In this document: one piece after another, positions 22,353-35,800 of the stretch
Position numbering within the stretch: the stretch's first letter is position 1
How the letters are laid out: each line of letters opens with the position of its first letter
Source: Symbiodinium natans
Lineage: Eukaryota > Sar > Dinophyceae > Suessiales > Symbiodiniaceae
NCBI GenBank assembly: GCA_905221605.1
Contig: CAJNDS010002220.1
Location: 463,871 to 527,870 of the forward strand
DNA length: 64,000 nt
Direction of reading: 5' to 3'
Position numbers and translations under genes: made by a program
The notes under the pieces: model-generated
Told to the model about the DNA's origin: nothing
Databases searched by the model: none
Seen by the model: only the letters and a program-made list of their open reading frames with translations

Positions 22353-24172
22353 AAGGCCCACCAAACTGTAACCAACCAAAGTGACAAAGGTGACACCCCT
22401 CAGGGTATGGAGTTGGTCTCAGTAGGGGCACTACCTTACCCCTAGCTGAGTCCCTTCCCTCGCCCACGTGGAGGACTCCGCCGTCGGGGTGAGGAAACAT
22501 GGCTCAGAAGAGGAAGCGAGAGATACCCTATCCCATCCCAATGTTGCTATATCTCAGGGGCCTCCCGAATGCAGGGGCCTTTAGAGGCTAGAGCTTCCAG
22601 TAGCATCCAACCCTCCCTCCCAGCTCGACATGAGACATTGCCTCTCCTCCCCTCCCCTCACCTCTTCCTTTCCTCGCAGAAAGAGACAGACCATAGTCCG
22701 CAATCTTATAATGCCCTTCATTCTCCTTGCTTAAGCTTGCCTTTTCTATCTCCCTACTTAATGGCAAAAGGAACAGAAGAGGAAAGGCTCATGGGCTGGA
22801 CACGAGAAAAGCGAGAGCGGGGTCAAGGAGGAGAACGAACATGGAAAAGAAAGGAAGGAGAGCTAGAGGGAAGATAGAGAGATAGAGAGGAGAAATGAAG
22901 GACAAAGACCGTGGAAGAAAGGCGTGAGCAATGCTCGGGACATAAGTGTAAGGGGTGAGGAAAAGGAACAGTGGATAACAAAAACAAGTGTCCTGCTTGA
23001 CCCCTTTTTGTTCTCCAAGCGGCCCTCTTTTCACCATCGCTTCCTTCTTCCTCTCCTTCATTGTTTTTGTTTCCTTCACCCTGTTCCCCTATCTGTCGCT
23101 CTTCCACTGTCTTCCTTCTTCCTCTTCTCCCTAATTGTTGTCTCCTTCTCTTTGCTTCTCTATCTGTCTCCATCTCTCTCACTCCGGTGCTCCCCGGCGT
23201 TTTCTGTTCAATTGCTCATCCTTTCTGACTTTACGAGGCGGACCCTGTACAAACGATGGGTCCTGTTCTGGACATGGTCCCGCACTGCCTCTTTCCACAC
23301 ACTCCAGACCCCTCTGAGCCGCCCCAAGAGTTTCGGGCGGCCTTCAGAGAGCGTCTCCCAGGGGCCTCCAAGAGCCCCCATATTGCCAAGAAGAAAAACC
23401 ACACAGAGACATGTAGAGAAGTAGTTACGAGGAGCTGGAGAAGTCCTCCTTCCATCATATCATTCCCTTCATTCTCCTTGCTTAACCTTGCCCTTCTTCT
23501 ACCCCCCCCCTACTTAATGACAAAAGGAACAGAGGAAGAAAGGGCCGCAAAAGGGACACAAGAAAGGGAGAGTGCAGAAAGCGGGCGCACGAAGAGCGAA
23601 AACGAAAGGAAGGAGAAAGAAAGCTTCTTAAAGACAATAGCATTCCGAAGAACAACGAAATCCTGTCATTTATTGAAATACTGGATGGACTCGTTGATTC
23701 CTTTTCAAATGAAGGGTTCTATCGTTCACGGTGTTCCTTAGAACAGGAGGGCCTTTCAGGACAACGCCCTCATCTGTATTCAACATAGGCAGGGCTACCT
23801 CTGATTAAGAATACACGGAACGGTTCATTCTAAGAAAATAAACTCTCTCATTTCAATCGGAGCGGACGGACCCACTCATCTATCAAGCAAAAGAGCCGAA
23901 AGCATTTGGGAGGAATTAAAATACGAATGAGGGGCTATCGCAGTATCCTTTTGTCTTCTGACACGGATTCTTTGACAGAAGGGGTTCCTGCCTCTTGTTT
24001 CTTTCAAGAAAGGGAGGCTTTCGAGTGGCAAGGGGCGAACTCACGCCCACCCCAGTCTTTGGGGCCACTCTGAAAACAGCTTGGAGAGGACAGTTGCTTC
24101 TCTCTCCTTTTTCTGTTTCTCTATCTCTTGCTCCGTGTCTGTCGTTCTCCTTCCCTCCTTCTGCGAATCTGC

Positions 24173-24453
24173 TTCTTTCAATATCCACCAGGGCCCCGCC
24201 GTTTTCGGGTTCCTTGAAGGGGCTCCCTGAAAGGGCCTCCCAGGGGTTTGAGAGAAGACTGCGAAAGGGCAAAAGGGGACACTTCTTGAAGGATGTTGAA
24301 TGGCAAGTAAAAAACGGGAGGGGCGAGGAGGAAAGAGGAAAGAACAAGAAGAAGGAAGAGGGGAAGAGAAAGGAATGATGGCAGGAAGGAGGGAAGGAGG
24401 CAGAGAAGGAGAGAGACAGAGAGAGACAGAGACAAAGAGAAGAGAGAGGGAGC

Positions 24454-24486
<33 letters not shown>

Positions 24487-26451
24487 GGAGAGACAGAGAG
24501 AAAGCGAGAGCGAAAGAGAAAAAGATGGAGAGAGATACGATGAATAAAAGAACCACACTGAGCTATTTAAAGGGTGTTAAGTCTTTTAGAGAGCCCATAA
24601 TTTGAACATTTTGAATAATTGAATTCAGGTCTTCATTTTTTATAGTATTTTGAATTCAGGTCTTCATTTTTTCATAATATTTGGGAGGCTCAAGATATCA
24701 CATTGGGCGCAATCACTGTAACTGAACGATGCAAACAGTTTTAGTTATGGTTACCGCAAAATATTAAACTGTAGGGTGGAGACCAGAGACCTCAATCATA
24801 CGATTTGTTTACAAAAATGCACTTCTTGTAGCCTGGTAAAGATCTTGAAGCATTGAAAAAGTAAGACTGCAACAACGTTAAGGAACGTTGTTGTTTTGCA
24901 AAACCTTAAAGCACCATCATTGCTTTAACGAAAAGGTTCGATTTGAACCTTGATATGTCCTCAACATCAAAAAACGAAAGGTTTGTTTATCAACCTGGTG
25001 CGCCTGCATTTTTGCGTAAACCCTAGTGTGTCCTAAACTTCAAAAACGACGGGATTTTTGTAAGCCTGGGTGTGCCCCCATCCTCGAAAACGAAGGTGTG
25101 TTTGTAAACACGTTCAAGCGAAAGGGTTTTAATTTTTTGTAAACCCTAGCATAGGGTTTTTGTCAGCCCTAGCGTGCCCTCAACCTCAAAAACGAAAGCT
25201 CCTTTTAAATATTAAAATCTCTTAACATCCTTAAAACCTAGAAAATTTCAGCGTAGAAGAAGGCAAGGATTTTTCAAATTTAAAAAGGGGTCCCGGGGTC
25301 TCAGGGTTAGGGGGTAGGCGCTGAGGCTCTTAGGAGCTTAGGAGCTTAGGGTTTAGGGTTTAGGGTTTAGGTTTAAGGATTTCGGAGCCTAGGAGTATAG
25401 GGTTTGATTTAAGGTTTAAGGGTAGGCGCTTAGGCGCTTAGGAGCTTAGGAGCTTAGGAGGGTTTAAGGATTTAGGGGGTAGGCACTTAGGTGCTTAGGA
25501 CCTCAGGAGCTTAGGGTTTAGGGTTTAAGGGTTTAGGGGTTTAGGGGTTTAGGGGGTAGGCGCCGAGGAGCTTAGGAGCTTTGGAGCTTAGGGTTTAAGG
25601 ATCTACTAGTGCAGGGGGTAGCTTAGGACTTAGGAACTGGTTTAAGGTTTTAAGGGTTGAAGAAGTAGGCGCTTAGGCGCCTAGGAGCTTGATTTAAAAT
25701 AGAAGAAAATCCTTAAAACCCGTAAAAAACAAAATCCGAGGCGCCGAATTTGGTTTTAGGAGAAGCCCCAAACGATTTAAATTTTTAAAAATCCTTAAAA
25801 TCCATAAAAAATAAAATCAAAATAATTTATTTTTTTAAGGATTTTAAGGATTTTATTCGATTTTAAAATGCATAAAATCCTTAAAAAATAAATTCGGCCT
25901 CTGATATTATTTTTTAAGGATTTTATGCATTTTAAAATAGAAGAAAATCCTTAAAATCCTTAAAAAATAAAATCCGAGGCCGAATTTGGTTTTAGGAGAA
26001 GCCCCAAACGATTTAAATTTTTAAAAATCCTTAAAATCCATAAAAAAATAAAATCAAAATAATTTAGTTTTTTAAGGATTTTAAGGATTTTATTCGATTT
26101 TAAAATGCATAAAATCCCTAAAAAATAAATTCGGCCTCTGATTTTATTTTTTAAGGATTTTATGTTCTTTCAATATCCACCAGGGCCCCGCCGTTTTCGG
26201 GTTCCTTGAAGGGGCTCCCTGAAAGGGCCTCCCAGGGGTTTGAGAGAAGACTGCGAAAGGGCAAAAGGGGACACTTCTTGAAGGATGTTGAATGGCAAGT
26301 AAAAAACGGGAGGGGCGAGGAGGAAAGAGGCAAGAACAAGAAGAAGGAAGAGGGGAAGAGAAAGGAATGATGGCAGGAAGGAGGGAAGGAGGCAGAGAAG
26401 GAGAGAGACAGAGAGAGACAGAGACAAAGAGAAGAGAGAGGGAGCGAGAGA

Positions 26452-26486
<35 letters not shown>

Positions 26487-28155
26487 CGAGAGAGGGAGAG
26501 ACAGAGAGAAAGCGAGAGCGAAAGAGAAAAAGATGGAGAGAGATACGATGAATAAAAGAACCACACTGAGCTATTTAAAGGGTGTTAAGTCTTTTAGAGA
26601 GCCCATAATTTGAACATTTTGAATAATTGAATTCAGGTCTTCATTTTTTATAGTATTTTGAATTCAGGTCTTCATTTTTTCATAATATTTGGGAGGCTCA
26701 AGATATCACATTGGGCGCAATCACTGTAACTGAACGATGCAAACAGTTTTAGTTATGGTTACCGCAAAATATTAAACTGTAGGGTGGAGACCAGAGACCT
26801 CAATCATACGATTTTTTTACAAAAATGCACTTCTTGTAGCCTGGTAAAGATCTTGAAGCATTGAAAAAGTAAGACTGCAACAACGTTAAGGAACGTTGTT
26901 GTTTTGCAAAACCTTAAAGCACCATCATTGCTTTAACGAAAAGGTTCGATTTGAACCTTGATATGTCCTCAACATCAAAAAACGAAAGGTTTGTTTATCA
27001 ACCTGGTGCGCCTGCATTTTTGCGTAAACCCTAGTGTGTCCTAAACTTCAAAAACGACGGGATTTTTGTAAGCCTGGGTGTGCCCCCATCCTCGAAAACG
27101 AAGGTGTGTTTGTAAACACGTTCAAGCGAAAGGGTTTTAATTTTTTGTAAACCCTAGCATAGGGTTTTTGTCAGCCCTAGCGTGCCCTCAACCTCAAAAA
27201 CGAAAGCTCCTTTTAAATATTAAAATCTCTTAACGTCCTTAAAACCTAGAAAATTTCAGCGTAGAAGAAGGCAAGGATTTTTCAAATTTAAAAAGGGGTC
27301 CCGGGGTCTCAGGGTTAGGGGGTAGGCGCTGAGGCTCTTAGGAGCTTAGGAGCTTAGGGTTTAGGGTTTAGGGTTTAGGTTTAAGGATTTCGGAGCCTAG
27401 GAGTATAGGGTTTGATTTAAGGTTTAAGGGTAGGCGCTTAGGCGCTTAGGCGCTTAGGAGCTTAGGAGCTTAGGAGGGTTTAAGGATTTAGGGGGTAGGC
27501 ACTTAGGTGCTTAGGACCTCAGGAGCTTAGGGTTTAGGGTTTAAGGGTTTAGGGGTTTAGGGGTTTAGGGGGTAGGCGCCGAGGAGCTTAGGAGCTTTGG
27601 AGCTTAGGGTTTAAGGATCTACTAGTGCAGGGGGTAGCTTAGGACTTAGGAACTGGTTTAAGGTTTTAAGGGTTGAAGAAGTAGGCGCTTAGGCGCCTAG
27701 GAGCTTGATTTAAAATAGAAGAAAATCCTTAAAACCCGTAAAAAACAAAATCCGAGGCGCCGAATTTGGTTTTAGGAGAAGCCCCAAACGATTTAAATTT
27801 TTAAAAATCCTTAAAATCCATAAAAAAAATAAAATCAAAATAATTTATTTTTTTAAGGATTTTAAGGATTTTATTCGATTTTAAAATGCATAAAATCCTT
27901 AAAAAATAAATTCGGCCTCTGATTTTATTTTTTTAAGGATTTTATGAATTTTAAAATAGAAGAAAATCCTTAAAATCCTTAAAAAATAAAATCCGAGGCC
28001 GAATTTGGTTTTAGAAGAAGCCCCAAACGATTTAAATTTTTAAAAATCCTTAAAATCCATAAAAAATAAAATCAAAATAATTTATTTTTTAAGGATTTTA
28101 AGGATTTTATTCGATTTTAAAATGCATAAAATCCTTAAAAAATAAATTCGGCCTC
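24173..28155. repeat. ~2.0-kb tandem duplication
   Basis: Copy 1 (24173-26164) and copy 2 (26165 to about 28155) both begin TTCTTTCAATATCCACCAGG and run through a GA microsatellite, AT-rich DNA, GCTTAGGAGCTTAGG repeats and the AAGGATTTT repeats. The copies differ by a few substitutions and small length changes in microsatellites. Confidence 0.92.
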
Positions 28156-29600
28156 TGATTTTATTTTTTAAGGATTTTATGCATTTTAAAATAGAAGAAA
28201 ATCCTTAAAATCCTCAAAAAATAAAATCCGAGGCCGAATTTGGTTTTAGGAGAAGCCCCAAACGATTTAAATTTTTAAAAATCCTTAAAATCCATAAAAA
28301 ATAAAATCAAAATAATTTATTTTTTAAGGATTTTAAGGATTTTATTCGATTTTAAAATGCATAAAATCCTTCAAAAATAAATTCGGCCTCTGATTTTATT
28401 TTTTAAGGATTTTATGCATTTTAAAATAGAAGAAAATCCTTAAAATCCTTAAAAAATAAAATCCGAGGCCGAATTTGGTTTTAGGAGAAGCCCCAAACGA
28501 TTTAAATTTTTAAAAATCCTTAAAATCCATAAAAACTAAAATCAAAATAATTTATTTTTTAAGGATTTTAAGGATTTTATTCGATTTTAAAATGCATAAA
28601 ATCCTTAAAAAATAAATTCGGCCTCTGATTTTATTTTTTAAGGATTTTAAGGATTTTCTTCTATTTTAAAATGCATAAAATCCTTAAAAAATAGAATCAG
28701 CGGCCGAATTTATTTTTTAAGGATTTTATGCATTTTAAAATCGAATAAAATCCTTAAAATCCTTAAAAAATAAATTATTTTGATTTTATTTTTTATGGAT
28801 TTTAAGGATTTTTAAAAATTTAAATCGTTTGGGGTTTCTCCTAAAACCAAATTCGGCCTCGGATTTTATTTTTTAAGGATTTTAAGGATTTTCTTCTATT
28901 TTAAAATGCATAAAATCCTTAAAAAATAAAATCAGAGGCCGAATTTATTTTTTAAGGATTTTATTCATTTTAAAATCGAATAAAATCCTTAAAATCCTTA
29001 AAAAATAAATTATTTTGATTTTATTTTTTATGGATTTTAAGGATTTTTAAAAATTTAAATCGTTTGGGGCTTCTCCTAAAACCAAATTCGGCCTCGGATT
29101 TTGTTTTTTAAGGATTTTAAGGATTTTCTTCTATTTTAAAATGCATAAAATCCTTAAAAAATAAAATCAGAGGCCGAATTTATTTTTTAAGGATTTTATG
29201 CATTTTAAAATCGAATAAAATCCTTAAAATCCTTAAAAAATAAATTATTCTGATTTTATTTTTTATGGATTTTAAGGATTTTTAAAAATTTAAATCGTTT
29301 GGGGCTTCTCCTAAAACCAAATTCGGCGCCTCGGATTTTGTTTTTTACGGATTTTAAGGATTTTCTTCTATTTTAAAATGCATAAAATCCTTAAAAAATA
29401 AAATCAGAGGCCGAATTTATTTTTTAAGGATTTTATGCATTTTAAAATCGAATAAAATCCTTAAAATCCTTAAAAATAAATTATTTTGATTTTATTTTTT
29501 ATGGATTTTAAGGATTTTTAAAAATTTAAATCGTTTGGGGCTTCTCCTAAAACCAAATTCGGCGCCTCGGATTTTATTTTTTACGGATTTTAAGGATTTT
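27780..29600. repeat. Large AT-rich palindrome of AAGGATTTTA units
   Basis: Units of about 240 bp carrying GAATTTGGTTTTAGGAGAAG lie in one orientation up to about 28640, and reversed (CTTCTCCTAAAACCAAATTC) after about 28690. The centre is near 28662. The two arms, each close to 0.9 kb, could form a cruciform or hairpin RNA. Confidence 0.88.
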
Positions 29601-29706
29601 CTTCTATTTGAAAATGCATAATATCCTTAAAACATAAAATCCCAGAAGTCCTTGAGGTCGAGGCCAAGCGCAGCGCCAAATAGACCCTAAAGGTCCTACG
29701 TACATA

Positions 29707-29790
29707 ACCCTAAAACCCTAAAACCCTAAAACCCTAAAACCCTAAAACCCTAAAACCCTAAAACCCTAAAACCCTAAAACCCTCAACCCT
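29707..29790. repeat. (CCCTAAAA)n octamer array, right part
   Basis: This continues the octamer array interrupted at 18656 and then grades into CCCTAAC and CCCTGAA units. Confidence 0.92.
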
Positions 29791-29825
29791 AACCCTGAAC
29801 CCTGAACCCCTAAAATGGAACGCAG

Positions 29826-29868
29826 GTCGCCCTCTGCCTCTTTGCCACCATCAGCGCTGCCCGGAGGC
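29826..29868 (+). CDS. Exon: hydrophobic VALCLFATISAARR
   Basis: The island follows ...AACGCAG and ends before GTCCTT. It leaves one base (C), which fits the two leading bases of the next island at 29973. It is hydrophobic and then basic. Assignment to the SET gene is uncertain. Confidence 0.5.
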
Positions 29869-32800
29869 GTCCTTAGGGGGGGTTTAGCGTTTGGGGTTTC
29901 GGGTTTGGGGTTTAGGGTTTAGGGTTTAGGTGCCCACCGATTTGGGGGTTTAGCACGTCGTCTTCTGGGCAGGCGCTAAGAAGCTTTACCATAAGGCGTT
30001 CCGAGGTTGGGATCCAGACCTAAGCGTTGACCAAAACAGCCGCCTTTCAGCGCCAATGATGTTCGCAAGCGTTCGCGGTGTTGCGTGGGTGCGACAGCGC
30101 CAAGAGGCACAGGGTGTTGTCCTCGAGCTGTGGCTTCGGGTCCAGTTGTGCCGTACTGGGCCTCCTAAACCCTAAACCCTAAACCTTAAACCCTAAACCC
30201 TAAACCCTAAACCCTAAACCCTCGAAACGCAAGGCCGCGTGCCGCACCGCGGCACTTCGCGGCACGTGCCGCCCTGGGCTCCAGACTCGGTGTTTTTAGG
30301 GTTTAGGGTTTAGGGTTTAGGGTTTAGGGTTTAGGGTTTAGAGTTTAGGGTTTAGGGTTTAGGGTTTAGGAGCCCCACGTTTTTGGGGTGAGGGCCTGCT
30401 TGAAGGCTCATAGGTAGATCCCAAGTATTACCTTACTTGCAGCTACCCCAAAAACCCCCAAAGCCAACCCTCAAGGAACCTTAAGATGTTCAGAAAACAC
30501 GGGTTTCGAAGTTTTGTTTGTAGAGTTTAGGGTTGAGGGTTTAGCGTTGAGGGTTCAAGTGTGTTGCCTTGGGTGTTAAGCTTGTTAAGCTTTTTGCGTA
30601 GTTGGGGTGCTGAAGAGAAAACACCCCAGATCCTGAACCCCTAGTTAGACCCCGACACTTTCTCCCTGAAGGGGCATGAGGGTTTGACGAGCGTCCCTGT
30701 CGTTCTCGCCTTCATCCCTAAAACCTAAACCCTAACCCCTAAACCGTAAACCCTAACCCCTAAACCGTAAACCCTAAACCCTAAACCTAAACCCTAAACC
30801 CTACACCCTAACCCCTAAACCCTAAGCCCTAAACCCTAAACCCTAAACCTTGTTCTCCGAGGTGGCAGTTTCGACTTCAGGGCCATTGACGGCAAGGCCT
30901 CTCCCGGCATCGGGGTTTCTGTGCGTGGTATGTAACACATTGGGGTTTAGGGTTTAGGGTTTAGGGTTTAGGACTTAGGGTTTATGGTTTAGGGTATAGG
31001 GTATTAGGGTTTAGGGCTTAGGGCTTCGCGATATTTTACATTTTCCCTTAAATTGGGTGTAAGAGGACCGTGTTTAGGAACTTTTTCAGGGGGCCTTCAG
31101 GGCCATCCTAGGTAAGTCTTTGGTACTCAGGGCTGTGGGTGGAGTTCATGAGGAACCCTTTACGGTTCAAACTTTTGGGGGGTTAAGTGTTTAGCTTTTG
31201 GTAGCCGAGTTTAGAGGCCTTGCTTCAGGTGGGTGGGGGGGTTGCTGAAGGGTGAGCCATCATTGATCGGGTACTGCCTTGGTAGTCCAAGCTCACACGC
31301 TACGCAAGCAATAAGAAGCCGAAACCCACACCCGACCCAACAGCCAGGGAAGCCAGAGGCTTTGCCCCAAACCCTAAACCCTAAACCCTAAACCCTAAAC
31401 CTCTTTCCTGCAGGGTTTGGGCGCCCTGGCTACCGCGCCGCTGCGCCGGGGCGACTGCCTGCTGCGCGAGGCCGGGGGAAGTCGTCTGAGGCATGAGCCT
31501 ATATCCCCTTGGGAAAATATTTTTTTATATAAAACCCAAGAGGATATTGAACATATTTGTTATTAAGGTTCTGCGGGGAGTATAGGAGACCTCGAGACCC
31601 CAAAAGCTTCAATTCAGGCTTGGGAGTTGGGTTTAGGGGGGTTTGGGGTTTGGGGTGTTGGGTTTCGGGCTCAGGTTTGTTTGCCCGGGTTTAGGGCTTA
31701 AGTTAGGTAGGGTTTTAGGAGTTTTTTCGGGCAAAGCTGCTGAAAAGAAATTCAATTTTGGGGTCGCCCCCCCATTCTTCCCCCCTTACACCCCCAGGGC
31801 CGAAATAAAAGCAAACTGAAGATGGGGGTTTACGGGATCCCCATTGTCGTCCCCAACTAGTAGGATGCCCTTATAATCAGGACCCCAGTAAGATACCCCC
31901 GAATGATTTGCTTCGGGGCTTCTGTAAGGTTCGCGTGTTTACGCAAGGTGTAAAGGGTCCGGTGCATACAGCTCCCCGGCCCGAAAGCCAGGGTCGAGGG
32001 TTGAGGTTTGCAGCTGTTTTTGGAGGGTGTAGCTTCCCTCATAGAGGTTGCAGCCAGGTGCAGTTCAAGGCAGGTTAGAACTTCTAAATCTAGGGTACTT
32101 TACATGCAGTAGGCAGACGACCCATGGATCATGAACTGAAGGTTGAGGCTGTACCCCTGTATTCACCGAACATAAATATACGATACAGAAGCCCTGATTT
32201 TTTGGGGTGTGCGGTGTTGATGTGGCGCGGCTCCTTGCGATGGGCGAAGGAGAGAAGAATGTGCTCACGGTTAGAATGCGCTCGTCCTGTAGAGCTGTCT
32301 GCAGATCTGCCTTCAGGGCCGTCCATGGTTTACATCCAGGGGAGCACGGACCCAATTGGAGTCATTACCCATACACTCCCCGTAGACTCCCAAATCTTAA
32401 ATCCCGTCCGCCTTGTCCACCAGGTCCCGCTCTTGCGTGTGGAAGCTCAGATGCTCTGTGGACGGCAGTGCGGATGGAGGGATTCTATAGGGCTATGTCT
32501 AGACGAACTTCTGACGATGTCCCCAAACCACTACACTGACTGGGCACCTGCTGCGTCCCATGACCGCAAGAACAGGACTGTCATACTTCGAACCGCGCGA
32601 AAGCCCCAGTCCAAGCGGATTTAGGATCTTGGGTTTTGGATGTTTTAGGGTTCAGGGTTTGGGATTCAGGTTCAGGTCGGTCGAGGGTCTCCACCTCAGG
32701 GTGTTGTAGTTCCAACTTACACCGACGACTCCCACGATTCCGAACTTTTGAAGGAAGTGTGGGTATGCCCCCATGTCTCCTCAACCCAACCCGAACCAGC

Positions 32801-35800
32801 CCCCCCCCCCCCCCCCAACCCTAAACCCTAATCCCTAATCCCCACCTCAAAGCTCCCACACGAAAACATCTCAAGCTCGGAGCTTCCGCGGCTAAAGCAA
32901 GGCGCCAGAACCCCCTTGGGCCTCAAAGGTTGAAACCCAGATGCAATGAACACTGAACATTATGCTTGAGCCCTAAGCCCTAACCCTAAATCCTAAACCC
33001 TAAATCCTACACCCTAAACCCGAAATCCTAAACCCTAAGCCCCAAACCCTAAACCCTGCACTGCTCTTGGGTCTTCATCCCAGGACACAGGCAGAACATC
33101 GGCCCTTGACGACGAGGCAGGGGCCCGGATTGGGCAACAGTTCTGCAAGGCTTACACCCTTTAGGGTTTAGGGTTTAGGGTTTAGGGTTTAGGGTTTAGG
33201 GTTTAGGGTTTAGGGTTTAGGGTTCAAGGTTCAAGGTTTAGGGTTTAGGGTTTAGGGTTTAGGGTTTGGGGCTAAACCAGCCTGAACAACCCTAAACCCC
33301 AAGCCCCGCAGCCCCTAACCCTTCAAACCTCCTGAACCTCCCAAAATCCCTGAACCTCCTAAACCCTGAACGACTATTTCAGGGATGGCACTGTTCTTTC
33401 CGGGCCCAGGTTCAGGCCCCTTTCATTAGACATGGTATCTTTGGTCCACCACTCGGCGCTGAGTTGAAGGCTTCTGCTGGGCGTTCTTAGGGTTTAGGGT
33501 TTAGGGCTTAGGAACCCAAAAAACCCAATGAACAGACTTTTGGACGCCTAGTCAGGCCCCCTTACTTAGCTTGAGGTATGCTTGTTAGCCACGTATATGC
33601 TGGCTTCAGAGCCTTGGCCACGACGGGTTCTGCGCAAGACCCCCTCTGGTTAAGGAAGATTCCTTAAAGAGGGGTGCTGTCGACGAGCTGGAAGTGCCCT
33701 TGATAGTGAAGCGGCATGCGGGCTCCAGGTGCTACCCCCTTACGCAATTTTTAAGCTGCTCAAAAGGGGGCAAAAGGCGGGGCGATGGGGGTGCATAGGA
33801 AAGGAAGACGGTCCTAAGAGAGCGGGCCGAAACCCTAAAACCCAAAAAAGGTCCTAAACCCTAAACCCTAAACCCTAAACCCTAAACCCTAAACCCTAAA
33901 CCCTAAACCCTAAACCCTAAACCCTAAACCCAAGAAAGGCTCCAAACCCACCCGCAGATCCCTGCTCTGAGGTCGCCTGGCAAGCGCTCGACTCACACCT
34001 CAGGCTTCCCAACAGGGATTGAAGCTCTTAAGGGCTTCAGGGCTTTAGAGCTTCAGGGGTTTGGGCTTTTTAGGTGTCATGGCTTTAGGATCTTTGGGGC
34101 CTTCGGAGCTTTGGGATGTTTGGGGCTCTAGGGTCTCAGGACTTAGGGCTTAGGGTTTAGGGGCTGAGGTGGCTGTCCTAGTCCTGGAACCCCCCCCCCC
34201 CCAGTCCCTCAATCGTTTCGGGTTCCTTGGAGTTTGCAAGTTGGGAGGTCGGGTCCTAAGCCCGAAAAGGGTCCTAGAAAACCCTCTCAACCCTGCTAAA
34301 CCCCCCTCAGCCCTCTTAGCCCAATAGACTTGGGATGTTCCCCCGAATCGTCCTCAACAGGGATTGTAGTACCCCCCCCCCCCCCACTATAATTCCTGTT
34401 AAGGACTGTGAGTATAAGTGAGAACATCCCAACTCTAAACCCCCTCACCCTAAACCCTAAGCCCTAAGCCCTAAACCCTAAGCCCTAAGCCCTAAACCCT
34501 AAGCCCTAAGCCCTAGACCCTAACCCTCTCAACCCAATACACCAGAACCCTTTGATGCTTCTGACGGGTGCAGGGAGGAGTTGGCAGCCCTGCCACGCCA
34601 AGAGGAGGCAAAGTTCTGGGCGCTGGAGGCCTCCTGGGATCGTAGCTGGGGGTTTCGGGTTTAGGGTTAAGGGTTACGGGTTTAGGGTTTCGGGTTTAGG
34701 GTTACGGGTTTAGGGTTTCGGGTTTAGGGTTAAGGGCTTAGGGTGTAAGGGTAAGTTGCTGCGGGGCTTGAGAATTCTTGGGCTTTGGGTCGTCGGGGGG
34801 TTCTGCGAGGAAGGCGCTCGCACTGCACCACTTGCAGGCAGTGCAGTGGGGTGTTTACACGGTCTACTACTGTGGGGTGTAAGGTTGGGTTTCACGGTCA
34901 ATCGGGGTCCAGGATTTGAGCTGTAAGTTAGACACCCTAACTACTACTTGCTTAAGAACCACCCCAAAAACATATTCTTCCTCATTAGGGCAATATGGGA
35001 ATATTATTCTTTTATTCTTTGTTTTTTTTTGTTTGGGGGGGGGGGGGTCCTAAGCAAATAGTAGTTGGAGGTGCAACGTATCTCCAACGGCCTTCTTTGC
35101 TTTTCGGGCCAAGAGGCACCTGTTGCTTGCCCTTCAGGATCCCAAATGTCCCTGAAAGGTTGTGGGTTTAGGGTTTCAGGGTTTAGGGTTTAGCATGGTT
35201 TAGCGGCTTAATGGTTCAGGGTTTAGGGGTTTCAGGGTTTAAGGGTTTAGGGTTTAGGGTTTACGGGGGCTATTCGGGGAGAGTCTTTGGATGTCGTGGG
35301 TTCGGTTGGATTGTGGGGAGCTCTGCGAGGATGCCTTTACTGACGGGGAGAAGATGGCAGCTGGAATTCTCTACACCAACGCGGTGGATTGCAACGGGCC
35401 GCCTGACGTGGCAAAGCTTGTTCGTTGGAACTTTGAGGTTTCGGGGTCCCGAAAACCCTTTGTTTAAGGCGGGGGAGGTTATTACAGCTCGGGGTGAGGC
35501 CTAAGCTTCAGGTTTCTGAATCCGTTCGTGGTTGGGGGTAAGAGGCCACTTGCCAATTGAGGTGCAGATAGTATAGGACTCTGTCAGGCCCGAACCTGAT
35601 TTTTTTGCTGGGGGCGAGAGGCGTATTACGGCTGAGCTTGAGGCAGGGCTTAGGGTTTGGGAGGTACATGGGGATCTTAGGCAGAATTTACAAGGGACCA
35701 GGGTATATTCGGGAACCCCAAGACCTGCAAGACTCGCCACGACAAGCGACAAGCTCGCGCCTGGATTGTTTCATGACCACCCGCATAAGCCCCCCCAAAT

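Larger units (their letters stand above)
18664..29696. mobile_element. 11-kb insertion with 22-bp inverted ends
   Basis: The 22 bases at 18664-18685 (starting GGACCTTTAGGG) are repeated exactly in reverse complement at 29675-29696. The DNA between is of different composition: few telomere-like heptamers, many CT/GA tracts, AT-rich palindromes. Octamer arrays abut on both sides. I found no transposase, and a clear target duplication cannot be read because the flanks are repeats, so this may be a non-autonomous or composite element. Confidence 0.6.

Noticed and set aside
24041-24605. Ser/Leu-rich frames (171 and 126 codons), repeated at 26144-26566
   Set aside because: They come from a GA/CT microsatellite within the tandem duplication; the frames differ between the two copies.
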